A program made the position numbers and the translations under genes. From the NCBI GenBank assembly GCA_014218235.1, contig CM024755.1:41994109-42058108 (forward strand): 64,000 nucleotides of DNA, given 5' to 3'. Shown piece after piece: positions 1-13,256 of the stretch (its first letter is position 1; each line of letters opens with the position of its first letter). The notes under the pieces are model-generated. The model was not told the origin of the DNA. It was given only the letters and a program-made list of their open reading frames with translations, and did no database searches. This stretch comes from Colocasia esculenta. Taxonomy: Eukaryota > Streptophyta > Magnoliopsida > Alismatales > Araceae.

Positions 1-110
1 ATGAACACCTCCTTCGATCTGCAACCTCCTTTGCGCCCTCTGTGTTGTTCCTCCTGCCAGTTTTTTGCATGACGCATACTTATTACTCGGCATCTCCCTA
101 ACACGTACGC

Positions 111-117
111 TATATAT
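111..117 (+). promoter_or_regulatory. Probable TATA box of the BSP gene
   Basis: TATATAT lies about 80 bases before the chosen start codon. Transcription would then begin near 140-145 and leave a 5' leader of about 50 bases. The match and spacing are good, but no transcript evidence is available. Confidence 0.6.
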
Positions 118-195
118 GTTTGAAAGCAGCGCCCAGCTATCATCCTCTTTGTCCACGACCAGATCACCAGCCTTGGCAGGAGCGATCTTGCAAGG

Positions 196-885
196 ATGGC
201 CCCGTTGCTACTATCCATGGTTGGTTTATTACTCCTGACAGCCTCTGGCGCCGCCGCACGCCCCGTTACGGTGAACTCAGTCAAGTACGTGGTCACCAAC
301 GAGGCCCTCCCCACCCTCGGCGGCAAGCGCTGCGAATCGGAGGTGGGGACGGACTTCACCGTAAAGGTGCTGCGCAACGCCACGGCCTTCGCGTGGAAGG
401 TCTTCCGGCAGAGCCCGAACGAGCGCAAGCAGGACGTGGACGTCATAAACCTGTTCGTCAGGGTCGTGCCGGGCATCGCCTTCACCGTCGGCAACAACAT
501 CACCATCGGCGACGACTACGTCGAGAAAGTACCCAGCGTGCGGGTGTCCATCACCGAGACGTACTTCCACGAGGTGGCACACGTGTGGCAGCCATTCGGG
601 GAGGGGCAACCCATCGGCCTCATCGAGGGCATCGCCGACTACGTGGTGCTCAAAGCCGGTCTGGGTACCTGGGCAAAGCCCGGCAAAGGCACACGGTGGG
701 ATCAGGGTTACGACGCCACGGCGCTGTTCCTGGACTACTGCGCCAGCTTCCGCAGCACCTTCGTGGCGGATCTCATCCGGCTGATGCCGGTGAAGTACAG
801 CGATAGCTACTTCGAGCAGCTGCTGGGGAAGACGGTGGACCAGCTGTGGGCCGACTACAAAGCCAAGTATGGAGATGGGCAGTGA
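196..885 (+). CDS. Basic secretory protein (BSP family), putative secreted zinc peptidase
   Basis: The 229-residue protein has the full plant BSP layout (Pfam BSP, 'peptidase of plants and bacteria'; relatives include tobacco NtPRp27 and wheat WCI-5). Residues 1-21 form a hydrophobic signal peptide ending in an Ala-rich stretch. The mature protein follows with the family's N-terminal beta region. The HExxH zinc site is at 125-129 (H125, E126, H129), followed by VWQ, then the conserved GLIEGIADYV, RWDQGYD and FLDYC blocks and a C-terminal GKTVDQLW. Possible N-glycosylation sites are N61 (NAT) and N101 (NIT). Length matches the family. The ATG at 196 is chosen because it gives the signal peptide. 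Family members are apoplastic and often induced by pathogens or stress; proteolysis is inferred from the motif. The gene is intact and very GC-rich at third positions, unlike everything else here. Other long frames over it on both strands are shadows. Confidence 0.95.
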   Translation: MAPLLLSMVGLLLLTASGAAARPVTVNSVKYVVTNEALPTLGGKRCESEVGTDFTVKVLRNATAFAWKVFRQSPNERKQDVDVINLFVRVVPGIAFTVGNNITIGDDYVEKVPSVRVSITETYFHEVAHVWQPFGEGQPIGLIEGIADYVVLKAGLGTWAKPGKGTRWDQGYDATALFLDYCASFRSTFVADLIRLMPVKYSDSYFEQLLGKTVDQLWADYKAKYGDGQ

Positions 886-1391
886 ATGGATCATCTTTAT
901 GTTGGTGTTTTGTAGTTTAAATATTCTTCTCATGGTTCGCCTATCAATAACATGCTTGGTTGGTGCGTGGCGCCTGGCGATCTTGATACAAAGCCATCGC
1001 CATAGATCTAACTTTGGCCTTTACTGATAAATGTAATCCAGCACGTACTTGGGTGCGAACTATTGCTAAAGATAAATTAATATATCACAGTATCACTATA
1101 GTTCGGGGATAAAAGCAAACTTATAAGGATTTTATCTAAAAATGTGGAAAAGTGTCGAGAAATCTAAAAGATGTACATGTCAATGAGGCGGTACTCTAGA
1201 TCCTCTATAAGCCATAATCTTCCTACAATGTAAATGATATTCCGCATAACTACCATCATTCAAAGAGGATAATATATTTTTTGATTGTTAATAGAAAGAT
1301 ACAACCCAACCTAATGACGTTCAGATACTGCTCCTAGTCAAAGATGATTGCAAGTAGTGTGGTATTTTGTTAGTACAAAGAATCCAAGATC
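886..1391. other. Intergenic spacer between the BSP gene and the retrotransposon nest
   Basis: AT-rich single-copy-looking DNA. It should hold the BSP 3' UTR. I see no AATAAA close to the stop, only AATAAC near 946-951. No gene or repeat was recognised. Confidence 0.6.
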
Positions 1392-1396
1392 GATAA
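1392..1396. repeat. Target-site duplication GATAA, left copy (gypsy 1)
   Basis: GATAA directly precedes the LTR terminus TGTAACG and is repeated at 34415-34419, right after the other terminus. A five-base duplication is the norm for LTR retrotransposons. Confidence 0.9.
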
Positions 1397-2594
1397 TGTA
1401 ACGACCCTCCTTATACCGGTACTATTATACCAATCCACATCGATATAAAATGTGTCATTACAGCGGAACATTTATCCAATACAACACAATAGGTTGAAAC
1501 GTACATAAATAACGAATGAGTACAGCAGAAATAAAAGAGAAGTCTTATTCCATCATCATTCACATAATTCCATAGTCTATACAGCAATGTAAACAACAAT
1601 TATCCACATTATACATGTCCATATGAATAACATTGTTTATATACTATGAAAAGAAAAGTGGTCTAAGTAGAAATCTCTACAAGCAGTTACTCCTCACGCT
1701 CGGAGTCGCTCCTCACTAAGTCCTCCTCAAGTACAGGGACACCTGCCTCACTTGTATGTTAAAGCAAGTATGAGTCTTCCAAAAAAAAAGACCCAGCAAG
1801 TAACCTAAAGGCACATCCTTACACATATCACATACACAAGCTAGTCTTTTTAAACAGTAAAAGAAATACATAGCACAAGTTTTATGACAATTAAACAAAT
1901 AGCCATGAATAACCTATCGCATGCTTTCTACACATAATATTTAACATGATTCATGGTTTCAATATCTATTCATATCATTTCACAATTTTACACAATTAGA
2001 TCATGGAATTATGTACAAAGTAATTAACAATCCTAGCATGATATCTAATCATTTTCACATACTTTTAAAACACATATACAAATCTTTAGCTTGCTGTTTT
2101 AACATGAATAATTCTCATTCACATGGTATCGCATATTTTCACATGCTATCACATTCACATAACACTATCACATGTTCACATTTCACATATTCACATCTTT
2201 CACACTTTTATACTTAATTGTCGTGACACATAGTCCGATCCACCATAAAGAAGGATACACATTCACATAACACATACTCGTCACCTAGGCAATACAGTTA
2301 CGAATCTTGGTAACCGTGCAGAACCTAGAGAAGCCCTCTCCACCCTAGCCAGTGGTACTTGTCCACCTCCAGGATTTCATCTTAATGCCCATAAGATATC
2401 AAATACACAATGAGCCTTCACATAGGGACTTTTCTACAGTACAGCTCCACAGCCTTCTATGGTAGCAGTGTCAATCTCGGCACATATTACACATTAACAA
2501 CTTAATCACATGGTTTATATTATTCACATGCACTATTTAACTCATTCATATGCACTTTAAACAATATACATACTTTAGTTTATAAAACTCAGTA

Positions 2595-2599
2595 TAAAT
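2595..2599. repeat. Target-site duplication TAAAT, left copy (TR-GAG-A)
   Basis: TAAAT abuts the element end at 2600 and is repeated at 11948-11952. The uninterrupted gypsy 1 LTR at about 32843 has a single TAAAT at the corresponding place. Confidence 0.9.
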
Positions 2600-5500
2600 T
2601 GTCACGTCCCGAGAATTACGCATCAGATATTAATGATGTGGAATATAATTCGAGTCGATATCCCGAGACGTGAACAGTCGGCAAATAAGCCTCTAGCTAG
2701 CACGCGCTAAATGTATAACAACATACATCATCATAGGGCCCAAATTTGAACTCAACCAGTCTTGTATTCAAATCTCAACTCATTGTATTCCAAATAGAAA
2801 CTAATACAAGACTAAGACTCAATAAAAAGGAAAAGTACATTTTATTCCTCGCTTCCTACTACATGAATCTATGACTCAAAGCAAGTACTATAACTAGACT
2901 CGTAGTTGAGACGCTCATCACTCGGACACATTCCCATCCTCGACTTGCTCCTCCTCTTGAACTCATAGTCACCTAGATTGGGTAAAAGTAGGGGATGAAC
3001 AAACAAGTCCAGTAGGATTTATATCTCAATATGCGTGCAATGATATAATTGATTAGCAATTTAGAACAAGGTAAGCATGATGAATGTCAAGATATGCATG
3101 TACGGATAAAACTCATTAAAACATAATGCATGAAATAGGATAGATAGAGAGATCATGATAGAACGAGATCTAGAATGATATAACGAGATGGAACTAGCAA
3201 TAGATCACTTTGTACAAGCACGCAAGATTTCACTTGATGTCAATAGCTATCAAGAACGCAAGATATCACTAATTGCAATAAATGCAGAATAGCCACATCA
3301 CGCAAGCAAATAAGCACGCACGAGCACGATAATGTAACACTAATCAGGCATGTAGACACTAATGTACACCAAGAAAAGATCCATCAAGAATGTACACTAG
3401 GACACGTGTATGTGGTTATTGTATCTATCATTCAACATGACCTGCACGAGTCCCAGCGCAGATGCAACGCCAGTAATCATTATACCCCATGGTTAACATT
3501 ATATTTATGAGTCTCCATCATTGGGGCTAGACTGGAGCCCTTGGACACTCGCCGTGCCCGGTCAGCATCTCACTTAAATTTTAAATGTAGATACCCACAG
3601 TCATTCACAATGGCCAATGAGAGTTTCAATAAGTAAGCATGTGTAATGTCATGTTCATGATGATGATGAGAACTAATAATAACTAATTGAACATGATTTC
3701 ATGATAACAATGGTCAAGATATAAATTCGGAAGCATAATGGTATGATTTATAATTTAGTTCAATCTTTACATTAATGACTTTAGTCTAGATTGTAAATCA
3801 CACTCACGAGTACAAGAAGAGAAAGGAAGTGCACGCTATCTCCAGGGAACATCAATGGTACAACCAACTCGTCGGCCATGTGGGAATCCATGGTCGGAGG
3901 AGATTCACGAAGGCCTTGGAGAAAAGGTCGCTAGTCTACAGATTCGGAATGACCGGTAGAGAGTTTCCAATTTTCCAAGAAAGAGCTGTCTAACAGTGCA
4001 AGTGTGTAGTGATGTACGCATCTCAATCCACAATCCATCGGTTTCAAACTCGCGACACTTAACATGAAGGCATGACATGAAACTATGCACTTTCACAAAT
4101 CATGGTTTGCAAGATTTTAATATAACAAATTATCATTTTAAACATGGTAGAATAATAGGAAGATTAAATCACGAGTTGCATGAATGGATCATATCATTTA
4201 AGGAGCAATTAGAATAACATTAATGTAATTAAAACTTTTAAATGGGTTAACCACTTTTAAGCCATTAAAATAACCATCATGCAATGATCAGACCTAAGAC
4301 ATGTGAATTACACGCTAAATATCATATTTAAACAGACCTCAGGTATAGTGGTAAGATTTGCAAGAAAAATAAGTAGGGTTTCATGCAAAATTCTGAGATC
4401 ACGACACACCCCAGTAAGGGTCGCGACGGGGTCGGGACAGAACGCGACAAGGGGATGTGAAGAACGTGACAAGGAAGTCAGAACATGTAGAGAGATAGCG
4501 ACGGGGTGCTCGTCACATTAATAACATGATGGTTTTGCTGTCGCGACAAGACCTCCGAACGCGGCCTATCGGGCTGTCGCGTTCACAGGGTCTGCCCTGA
4601 ATCCGACAGAGAAAAGACATGTTCTTGGATTGTGATCAAGAACTGCCTTATATTGACACAGGGTGCTTCAAAAATAGAGAACAATTGTACAGTGCATGAA
4701 AAATAATGAAACTAGTTTTAAACCATCCTAGACATGCAAGGGTGCTTCTAGTAAATCGGAATTAGAAAACACTGATGGTTTCGATAGGCTTTATCATGTC
4801 TAACATGAGGTATAGAAGACTGAGCACAATCAAATGCAAGATTTACTTTGCAAGGTATGATACCGAAATAATTAGGGCTTTCAGGACAAAAGTCTCATCA
4901 TAAAAGTTGTTGGGAACATGGAATAGATGCAGTCTATGATTTTTAAATAATTTTAAACAACCTTGAGATGCATGATAATTTGACACAACATAAAAACCAA
5001 GTGCAACCCGAAAACGCAGTATCATGGAGTGACCCTCATACCACGCTTATAACTCTCTAACTAATGACATTTAGGCAAAAGGTTCAACACAAAACATGAC
5101 GAGGACAATAGTAGAAAAACTTTCATATTGTGGGTTTGCTCTAATTCGGTCTCGAATCGCAAGCAACATACAAGAATGGGAAAAGCCCTAACAGTGCGGG
5201 ACTTGGGGAAAACACCTATAATTGAAAATCTACTCATGACATTCGATGAAACAGTGGGAAACGAAAGTTAACTTGATGCTCTACATATTGGTATAGGATA
5301 TGTTAAGGTTTGGCCCAAGAAAGCCTACCTTCTGGGTTGAAGAAGTCCCATTTTTCCAGAAAAGCCGTATTCAGACCACTTTTGAAGAACGCTTAATACT
5401 CCGTGTGTACTGCATGGAATTTTGGAATTCCACTTGGTTTAGAATGTAGACTTGACCCTCTTTCAAGGGGTATAGGCCTTGCAAGGTTGGTTATGGTTTG

Positions 5501-6475
5501 ACTCACATTTGGTCGACTCCAAGATGACTATCTGTGCAGGTCGCAACAGACGCAACGGTGAAGAAGAACAGCTTGGTGTGGACGATCTCCTGCTCCCTAG
5601 CCGCCAAGAACTCCTCCACACGACCCCAACAAGATGTAAACTCATCCCCCAAGGTTTGGTGGAGAGTATTTAAGCTACCATGGTGTTTAGGAGTCCTATT
5701 ATGACTAGGAAAGAAGAGTTGCGGTTTTGACTTGTTAGTTTCCAATTTGAGGATTTCTTCCTCCATTAGAGTGTGTGAGGCTTTTGGAAACCTCCCACCC
5801 TAGTTAATCACGAATTTGGGTTGCCAAGAAAGTATGTTCTCATCCCAATTCAACTGTAATTGCCTCTTTTTAATTTCAGCCTATTTATGGTTACGAATTT
5901 TCATGTATTTTCTAGCTTCATTTAATTTTAGGGCCATATGTGGTCCATTGGCTCAATTATGATATTGGGTCATTAATATATAATGTTGGAAGTCTGTCCA
6001 ACATTTTTATTAATTTTTGGTTGCGTCGTATTTCCGTGTTAACGGTTTTCCGACTTGTTTCCTAATTTGGATAATCGGTCAAAATAACTCTTAAACCTAG
6101 CCCAAATGATTTTTATTGACCCAAATTTATTGATGGGTCATTAGAGGATATTATTTGAAGTCCATATATGATTTTTATTTAAGTTTTTGACTCATCCAAG
6201 TACGTGTGATAATAATTTTTCGACTTATTCATGAATTATGATACTAAGTCACAAAACACTTTAAACTTAGCTAATCTGATTTTTCTTGGCACAAATTTAT
6301 TTGTGAAATATTTAGTAATAATGTTTGGGGTTGATTAATAATTTTTACGGAATTTTCCGATGTACTTTAGCACATACGATAATGATACATATGTTTTAAA
6401 TACTGTGATATTATGGAAATCATTTATTTCTGTTTATTCAAATTTTTATGTAATTAAAATTTTTTGGGTGCTACA
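2600..6475 (-). repeat. TR-GAG-A 3' LTR
   Basis: On its own strand it begins TGTAGCACCC and ends GGGACGTGACA. It matches 8072-11947 throughout and has the same length, 3876 bases. A CpG-rich block with TCGCGAC-type motifs lies at about 4385-4600. I see no gene in it. Confidence 0.9.
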
Positions 6476-6491
6476 CCCTCCCCCACTTAAG
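6476..6491 (-). other. TR-GAG-A polypurine tract
   Basis: The minus strand reads CTTAAGTGGGGGAGGG directly before the LTR start TGTAGCACCC. The same tract sits at 49224-49239 in TR-GAG-B. It would prime plus-strand DNA synthesis. Confidence 0.85.
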
Positions 6492-6854
6492 AGAATTTGG
6501 TCCCCAAATTCATAGATCATTAATTGTCTTTTGATAGTTATGACCCTTGAGGTCGTTTCGGATTTAATTCTTCTAACTTGTTTCAACATCATAGAGGTTA
6601 GTCCAACATCTACACCTATGGCCACCCGTACTATTCATTTGGTTCCTTCCACTCCTGTTTTCCTTCCACTGTTGTTATAACTCCATCTTACTCCACCAAA
6701 GGAACTATGGTATAATTACCAGATTATTCCTTTCTAATTTCTCCTTAATGACCTCCCCCACTAAGATATGTACTAATAAGAAAAATACCATAAGATCAGT
6801 CTAGGGGTTTAACAATCATACCTCCTTGCGGGAGCTCCGCTAGCGTTATTGCAT

Positions 6855-7834
6855 TCACGTGTCCTTGATGCTTACCACTCCTTGGTTCCTTCCAACTGGT
6901 CTTTTAGCATGGGACAGTTGGTGTACGATGTTCATGACTCTCACATCGCAGGCAAGCCCCGACCTTCTTCTAGCACTTGTCCGCTTGGTGCCCAGGCTTG
7001 TTGCAAAAGTTACAATATTCCGCCATCATTGTTTCTTCTACTTTGATCTTTTTCTCCATGCCATAACCCTTCCCAGTGGTTGGCCTTTTGTTGTTGTTGT
7101 AGTGGTTGTTATTGTTGTTGTTGTGGAAAGATCCAGTTGTATCGACTGATCCTCTTTTTATGGCGGTCGGCTTGAGATGTCTTTCCCCTTTATGCCTTCC
7201 ACCTTAGCCATAGTGTCCTCAACTAGTTGAGCTCTTTGGACCATGTCAGTGTAGGTTTGGATGTTGTGTGGCCCGAGCTTTTCAATGAACATGGGCCTGA
7301 GCCCATCCATGAAACAGTTAGCCTTTAATCTTTTCGTTCCCACTAGATGTGGGGCATACACAGCCAGACGTGCGAATTGAGCGTCATACTCAGCCACGAA
7401 CATCCCTTTCTGTTTTAGTGCGGAAAATTCCACCGCCTTCTTTTCCTTAACTCTTCCAGAGAAGTATTTTCCTATGAAGATCTTTAGAAATCCTGCCCAC
7501 TCCAGTTCGCCAACATTAGGCAGATGGGCCGATGTGGCCTTCCACCAAGCTCGAGCATCTTTGGTAATTGAAAAGTGGCCAGTACCACTTTCTCCCTATT
7601 GGTGCATTGCATTACCTGAAAAATTATTTCTATTTCCTCTTGCCAATTCTCTGCCTCGTTTGGGTCAGGTGATCCAGAGAAACGAGGAGGGTTCAAACTC
7701 CTAAGATTATGGTGTAGATCACCGGCTCTATTCCTAGCAGTTGTAGCCTAATTTCCAGCCTGAACTATATTTTGTAATGCCTGGGTCAGACCAGCCACAA
7801 TGTCTTGCATAGCTTGCCATTGGTTGCGAGCCAT
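6855..7834 (-). pseudogene. TR-GAG-A Gag (capsid and zinc knuckles), frameshifted
   Basis: The start at 7834 reads MARNQWQ, aligned with the Gag starts of TR-GAG-B. Homology covers a retrotransposon Gag core with PPRFSGSPDP near 7690, a YDAQFARLAVYAPHLVG block near 7360, an Asn-rich tract encoded by AAC/AAT repeats near 7080-7130, and two CCHC zinc knuckles near 6930-7015. The first knuckle is intact here (CNFCNKPGH). A one-base deletion near 7565, at the equivalent of QFTKDARAWW, breaks the frame. This copy keeps CAG (Gln) in the LKQKG segment near 7410, where both TR-GAG-B copies have TAG. The Gag would bind and package element RNA. The exact end is uncertain; TGA at 6855-6857 is the first stop after the second knuckle. 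Confidence 0.85.
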
Positions 7835-8052
7835 TGCGGTTGAGTGAGAGAGTTATGAAGGTTCCTGAGGAAAGGATGGAAACCAATTAATGTCTCTAAA
7901 TACATTATCAGAGTCAATGGGTAGGAGTGTTTTGTTCATTCTATCATATTCCCAGTTTCTAACCATTCTCACCAGGTACTATATTTAAATTCCATGACCT
8001 AGGTTCCATAGGTATCTCCTATTCCTGAGACATATCCTATTTGGTATTCCTA

Positions 8053-8065
8053 GGCTCTGATACCA
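8053..8065 (-). other. TR-GAG-A primer binding site (initiator tRNA-Met)
   Basis: The minus strand reads TGGTATCAGAGCC, complementary to the 3' end of plant initiator tRNA-Met, six bases inside the 5' LTR. Confidence 0.88.
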
Positions 8066-8071
8066 CTAAAC

Positions 8072-11000
8072 TATCACATCCCGAGAATTACACAGCGGAT
8101 ATTAATGATGCAGAATATAATTCGAGTCGATCTTCCGAGATGTGAACAGTTGGCAAATAAGCCTCTAGCTAGCAAGCGCTAAATGTATAACAACATACAT
8201 CATCATTAGGCCCAAATTTGAACTCAACTAGTCCTGTATTGAAATCTCAACTCATTGTATTCCAAATAGAAACTAATACAGGACAAAGACTCAATAAAAA
8301 GGAAAAGTACATTTTATTCCTCACTTCCTACTACATGAATCTATCACTCGAAGCAAACTACTATAACTAGACTCGTAGTTGGGACGCTCATCACTCGGAC
8401 ACATTCCCATCCTCGACTTGCTCCTCCTCTTGAACTTCGTAGTCACCTAGATTGGGTAAAAGTAGGGGATGAGCAAACTATCCCAGTAGGATTATATCTC
8501 AATGTGCGGGCAATGATATAAGTGATTAGAAATTTAGAACTAGGTAAGCATGATGAATGTCATGATATGTATGTACGGATAAAACTCATTAAAACATAAT
8601 GCGTGAAACAGGCTAGATAGAGAGATCATGATAGAACGAGATCTAGAATGATATAATGAGATGGAACTAGCAATAGATCACTTTGTCAAAGCACACAAGA
8701 TTTCACTTGATGTCAATAGCTTTCAAGAACGCAAGATATCACTAATTGCAATAAATGCAGAATGGCCATATCACGCAAGCAAATAAGCACGCACGAGCAT
8801 GATAATGTAACACTAATCAGGCACATACGCACTAATGTACACCAAGAAAAGATCCATCAAGAATGTACACTAGGACACGTGTATGTGGTTATTGTATCTA
8901 TCATTCAACACGACACACACGACTCCCAGCACAGATGCAATGCCAGTAATCATTATACCCCATGGTTAACAGTATATTTATGACTCTCCGTCATTGGGGC
9001 TAGACTGGAGCCCTTCGACACTCGCCGTGCCCAGTCAGCATCTCACTTAAATTTTAAATGTAGATACCCACAGTCATTAACAATGGCCAATGAGAGTTTC
9101 AATAAGTAACCATGTGTAATGTCATGTTCATGATGATGATGAGAACTAGTAATAAGTAATTGAACATGATTTCATGATAACAATGGTCAAGAGATAAATT
9201 CGGCAGCATAACGGTACGATTTATAATTTAGTTCAATCTCTACATTAATGGCTTTAGTCTAGATTGCAAATCTCACTCACGAGAATAAGAAGAGAAAGGA
9301 AGTGCACGCTATCTCCAGGGAACTTCAATGGTACAACCAACTCGTCGGCCATGTGAGAATCCATGGTCGGAGGAGATTTACGGAGGCCTTGGAGAAAAGG
9401 TTGCTAGTCTACCGATTCGGAATGACCGGTAGAGAGTTTCCAATTTCCAAGAAAGAGCTGCCTAACAGTGCAAGTGTGTAGTGATGTACGCATCTCAATC
9501 CACAATCCATCGGTTTCAAACTCACGGAAAACACTTAACATGAAGGCATGACATGAAACTATGCACTTTCACAAATCATGGTTTGCAAGATTTTAATATA
9601 ACAAATTATCATTTTAAACATGCTAAAATAATATGAAGATTAAATCACGAGTTGCATGAATGGATCATATCATTTAAGGAGCATTAGAATAACATTCAGA
9701 TAATTAAAACTTTTAAATGGGTTAACCACTTTTAGGCCACTAAAATAACCATCATGCAATGATCAAACCTAAGACATGTGAATTACACGCTAATATCATA
9801 TTTAAACAGACCTCAGGTATAGCGGTAAGATTTGCAAGAAAAATAACGGGGGTTTCATGCAAAAATCTGAGATCACGACGCACCCTACTATGGGTCGCGA
9901 CGCGGTCGGGACAGAATGCGACAAGGGGATGTGAAGAATGCGACAAGGAAGTCAGAACAGGCAGAGAGATAGCAACGGGGCGCTCGTCGTGTTAATAATG
10001 CGACGGTTTTGCTGTCACGACAAGACCTCAGAATGCGGCCTATCGGGCCGTCGCGTTCACAGGGTCTGCGCCTGAATCTGACAGAGAAAGGACATGTTCT
10101 TGGATTGCGGTCCAGAATTGCCTTATATTGACACTGGGTGCTTCAAATATAGAGAACAAATTGTATAGTGCATGAAAAGTAATGAAACCAGTTTTAAACC
10201 AACCTAGACATGCAAGGGTGCTTCCAGTAAATCGGAATTAGAAAAACTGATGGTTTCGATAGGCTTTAATCAAGTCTAACATGAGGTATAGAAGACTGAG
10301 CACAATCAAATGCAAGATTTACTTTGCAAGGTATGATACCGAAATAATTAGGGCTTTTAGGACAAAAGTCTCATCATAAAAGTTGTTGGGAACATAAAAT
10401 AGATGCAGTCTATGATTTTTAAATAATTTTCAACGACCTCCATATGCATGATAATTTCACACAACGTAAAAACCAAGTGCAACCCGAAAACACAGTATCA
10501 TGCAGTTACCCTCATACCACGCTTATAACTCTCTAACTAATGACATTTAGTCAAAATGTTCAACACAGAACAATACGAGGACAACTAGTAGAAAAACTGT
10601 GATGTGGTGGGTTTGCTCTAATTCGGTTGAATCGCATGCAACATATAAAGAAAGGGAAAACCCTAATAGTGCGCAACTTGGGGAAAACGCTTATAATTCA
10701 AAATTTACTCATTGAATTTCGATGAAACCTGTGGGAAATGAAAGTTAACTTGATGCTCCACACATTGGTATATATGTTAAGGTTTTGCCCGAGAAAATCT
10801 ACCTTTTGGGTTGAAGAAGTCCCATTTTTCCATAAAACCCGTATTCAGACCACTTTTTGAAGAACGCTTAATACTCCGTGTATACAGCATGGAATTTGGG
10901 CATTCCACTTGGGTTAACGTAGAATTGACCCTCTTTCAAGGGGTATATAGCCTTGCAAGGTTTGGTTATGGTTTGACTCACCTTTGGTCGACTCCAAGAT

Positions 11001-11947
11001 GACTATCTGTGTAGGTCACAGTAGACGCAACGGGGAAGAAGAACGGCTTGGTGTGGACGATCTCCTGCTCTCCAGCCGCCAAGAACTCCTCCACATGACC
11101 CCAAAAGATGTAAACTCATCCCCCAAGTTTTGTGGATAGTGTTTAAGCTACCATGGTGTTTAGGAGTCCTATTGTGACTAGGAAAGAAGAGTTGCGATTT
11201 TGGCTTGTTAGTTTCCTAATTTGAGGATTTCTTCCTCCATTAGAGTGTGTGAGACTTTAGGAAACCTCCCACCCTAGTTAAGCATGAATTTGGGTTGTGA
11301 AGAAAGTATGTTCTCATCCCAATTCAACTCTAATTGCCTTTTTCTAATTTCAGCCTATTTATCGTTACGAATTTCTATGTATTTTCAAGCTTCATTTAGT
11401 TTTTGGGCCATATGTGGTCCATTGGCTCAATTATGATATTGGGTCATTAATATATAATGTTGAAAGTCTGTCCAACATTTTTATTTAATTTTTGGTTGCG
11501 TCGTATTTCCGTGTTAACGGTTTTCCGACTTGTTTCCTAATTTGGATAATCGGTCACAATAACTCTTAAACCTAGCCCAAATGATTTGTATTGACCCAAA
11601 TTTTTGATGGGTCATTAGAGGATATTATTTGAAGTCAATATATGATTTTTATTTAATTTTTTGACTCATCCAAGTGCGTGTGATAATAATTTTTTGACTT
11701 ATTCATGAATTATGATAATAATTCGCAAAACACTTTCAACTTGGCTAATCTGATTTTTCTTGGCACAAATTTTTTGTGAAACATTTAGTAATATTGTTTG
11801 GGGTTGATTTATAATTTTTACAGAATTGTCCGATTTGTTTTAGCACATACGATAATGATACATATGTTTTAAATACTCTGATATTATGGAAATTATTTAT
11901 TTCTATTTAGTTGATTTTTATGTAATTAAAATTTTCGGGGTGCTACA
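8072..11947 (-). repeat. TR-GAG-A 5' LTR
   Basis: It is collinear with 2600-6475. The terminal plus-strand bases read TATCACATCCC against TGTCACGTCCC in the partner, which is two G-to-A changes that fit deamination. No gene is seen. Confidence 0.9.
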
Positions 11948-11952
11948 TAAAT
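11948..11952. repeat. Target-site duplication TAAAT, right copy (TR-GAG-A)
   Basis: Second copy of the duplication, after the element end CTACA. Confidence 0.9.
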
Positions 11953-12526
11953 TAAACTTAATAGTGCCCTAACATGCTGCAAATCACTTGAAATTACATG
12001 ATTTACATTAAATATGCTTATCATGGCTTAAATACACTTTTAAAAGACAAACAGTACTCACGGTTGTCAAAACAATATCAAATGTTTATCACAGACTTCA
12101 TACAGGTAATATATCGCATGTCTAATTTTTCAGATTTTTCACAACTGTAAATCTATTCTTAACAATTTAAATAGATTCCGTGCCAATTTAACATGATAAT
12201 CACTTTAACATGGTATACAACGACACAATCAGTTCTAACAGATCCCGAACATTGAAACAGTAACCCTAAGATCATGGAAATTTTTTATAACATTTTCATG
12301 CATTAAACCTATTTATTCAAAATTAAACATAGTCATAACATGCATATTCCACCACAACAAGAATTTTATTAATTAAAACCATGCACAAAAATTCGATAGA
12401 ACCTCATGATATGACCTAAAGACCATACTTGACAAACCCTAATTTTCTCATCATGTATAAACAAGCAGAAGTTTGAAATTTATCACCCAAATATGACAAA
12501 CAAGGTTCTCTGAAAAACAGAAGAAC

Positions 12527-12551
12527 TTGGCGGCAAGGGCCTTGCCGCCAA
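12527..12551. repeat. Perfect 12-bp inverted repeat in the gypsy 1 LTR
   Basis: TTGGCGGCAAGG and its exact complement CCTTGCCGCCAA are separated by one G. The counterpart near 33416-33440 has decayed. It could form a GC-rich hairpin in LTR RNA or be a dyad protein site. Confidence 0.75.
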
Positions 12552-13256
12552 CAAGGGTTAACAGCACAGGATGCTGCCGTCAACTCAGAAACTTGGCGGC
12601 AACAAGCTTGCCATCAACTTCCTGTCTGCAGAAAGTGCAGACCGAACTCACAAAAAGAAGAGAACTGGGGGTTCCAAGACACAAACAAAAATCTTCAAAA
12701 TTCCTGAGACCTAAAGGACATGTCTAGGGATGTTAACCCTCGATTACTTGCCTGTAAATAATTCTAGGAAGATCAAATTTTGCCGAAGAAGCCCTCCTCA
12801 GCCAAGGCAAGAAGGTGAGATTCCTGCCTAACTCCGGTACTTTTGCTTGTGCAAATGATTCTCTTGGAGTCGGGGAAGATTCCTCAATAGTTAGAGCACC
12901 TCGTAATCGAAGTAGATCGCCAGAAGACCTCTCCAATCGCCGGATCAAGCTTGCAAAAGTTCTGGTTTTTTTCTCCACAAACCCTCATTTTCCTTTTAAC
13001 CAAAGGACCTAATCTGGCCGAAAACTGCTGGTTTTATACGGCTAATGGGTCGGGGTACGATTAGCATTAGGTTTCCTACCGTCGGGGATAGGATTCCTAA
13101 TAAAGAACCAGAGAAAACACAGTCGTTTTTAGATCTGGAATCACAACATAACCGTAGAAGTAAATGGCCACTTAGCTGTCGTTAACAAGAAGTCGGCGTC
13201 TATCGATCTGGATGTCAATATGAAGTAAACGGCACACTGGTTGTCATCAACCTCAT

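Larger units (their letters stand above)
2600..11947 (-). mobile_element. TR-GAG-A: non-autonomous gag-only LTR retrotransposon with giant LTRs
   Basis: Two 3876-bp LTRs (2600-6475 and 8072-11947) enclose only 1596 bp. The internal part has a tRNA-Met primer site, one Gag-like reading frame and a polypurine tract, with no protease, RT or integrase. This is the published TR-GAG design (terminal-repeat retrotransposon with GAG domain); LTRs make up about 83% of the element. It must depend on enzymes of an autonomous gypsy partner, which I cannot name. Perfect TAAAT duplications show it arrived as a unit in the gypsy 1 LTR. A related family forms the tandem array at 46801-57722. Confidence 0.9.

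Noticed and set aside
120..806. Long plus-strand frame over the BSP gene, and a minus-strand frame at 277-933
   Set aside because: Both are Arg/His-rich or composition-driven shadows of the GC-rich BSP coding sequence. Only the frame from 196 has a signal peptide and family motifs.
7080..7135. GTT/AAC repeat as a microsatellite or short CRISPR-like array
   Set aside because: It encodes the Asn-rich tract of Gag and is conserved in all three Gag copies. There are no spacers.
12527..12727. 66-codon frame in the gypsy 1 LTR starting at the inverted repeat
   Set aside because: It begins at TTG, is not kept in the other LTR with the same sequence, and has no similarity I can recognise.
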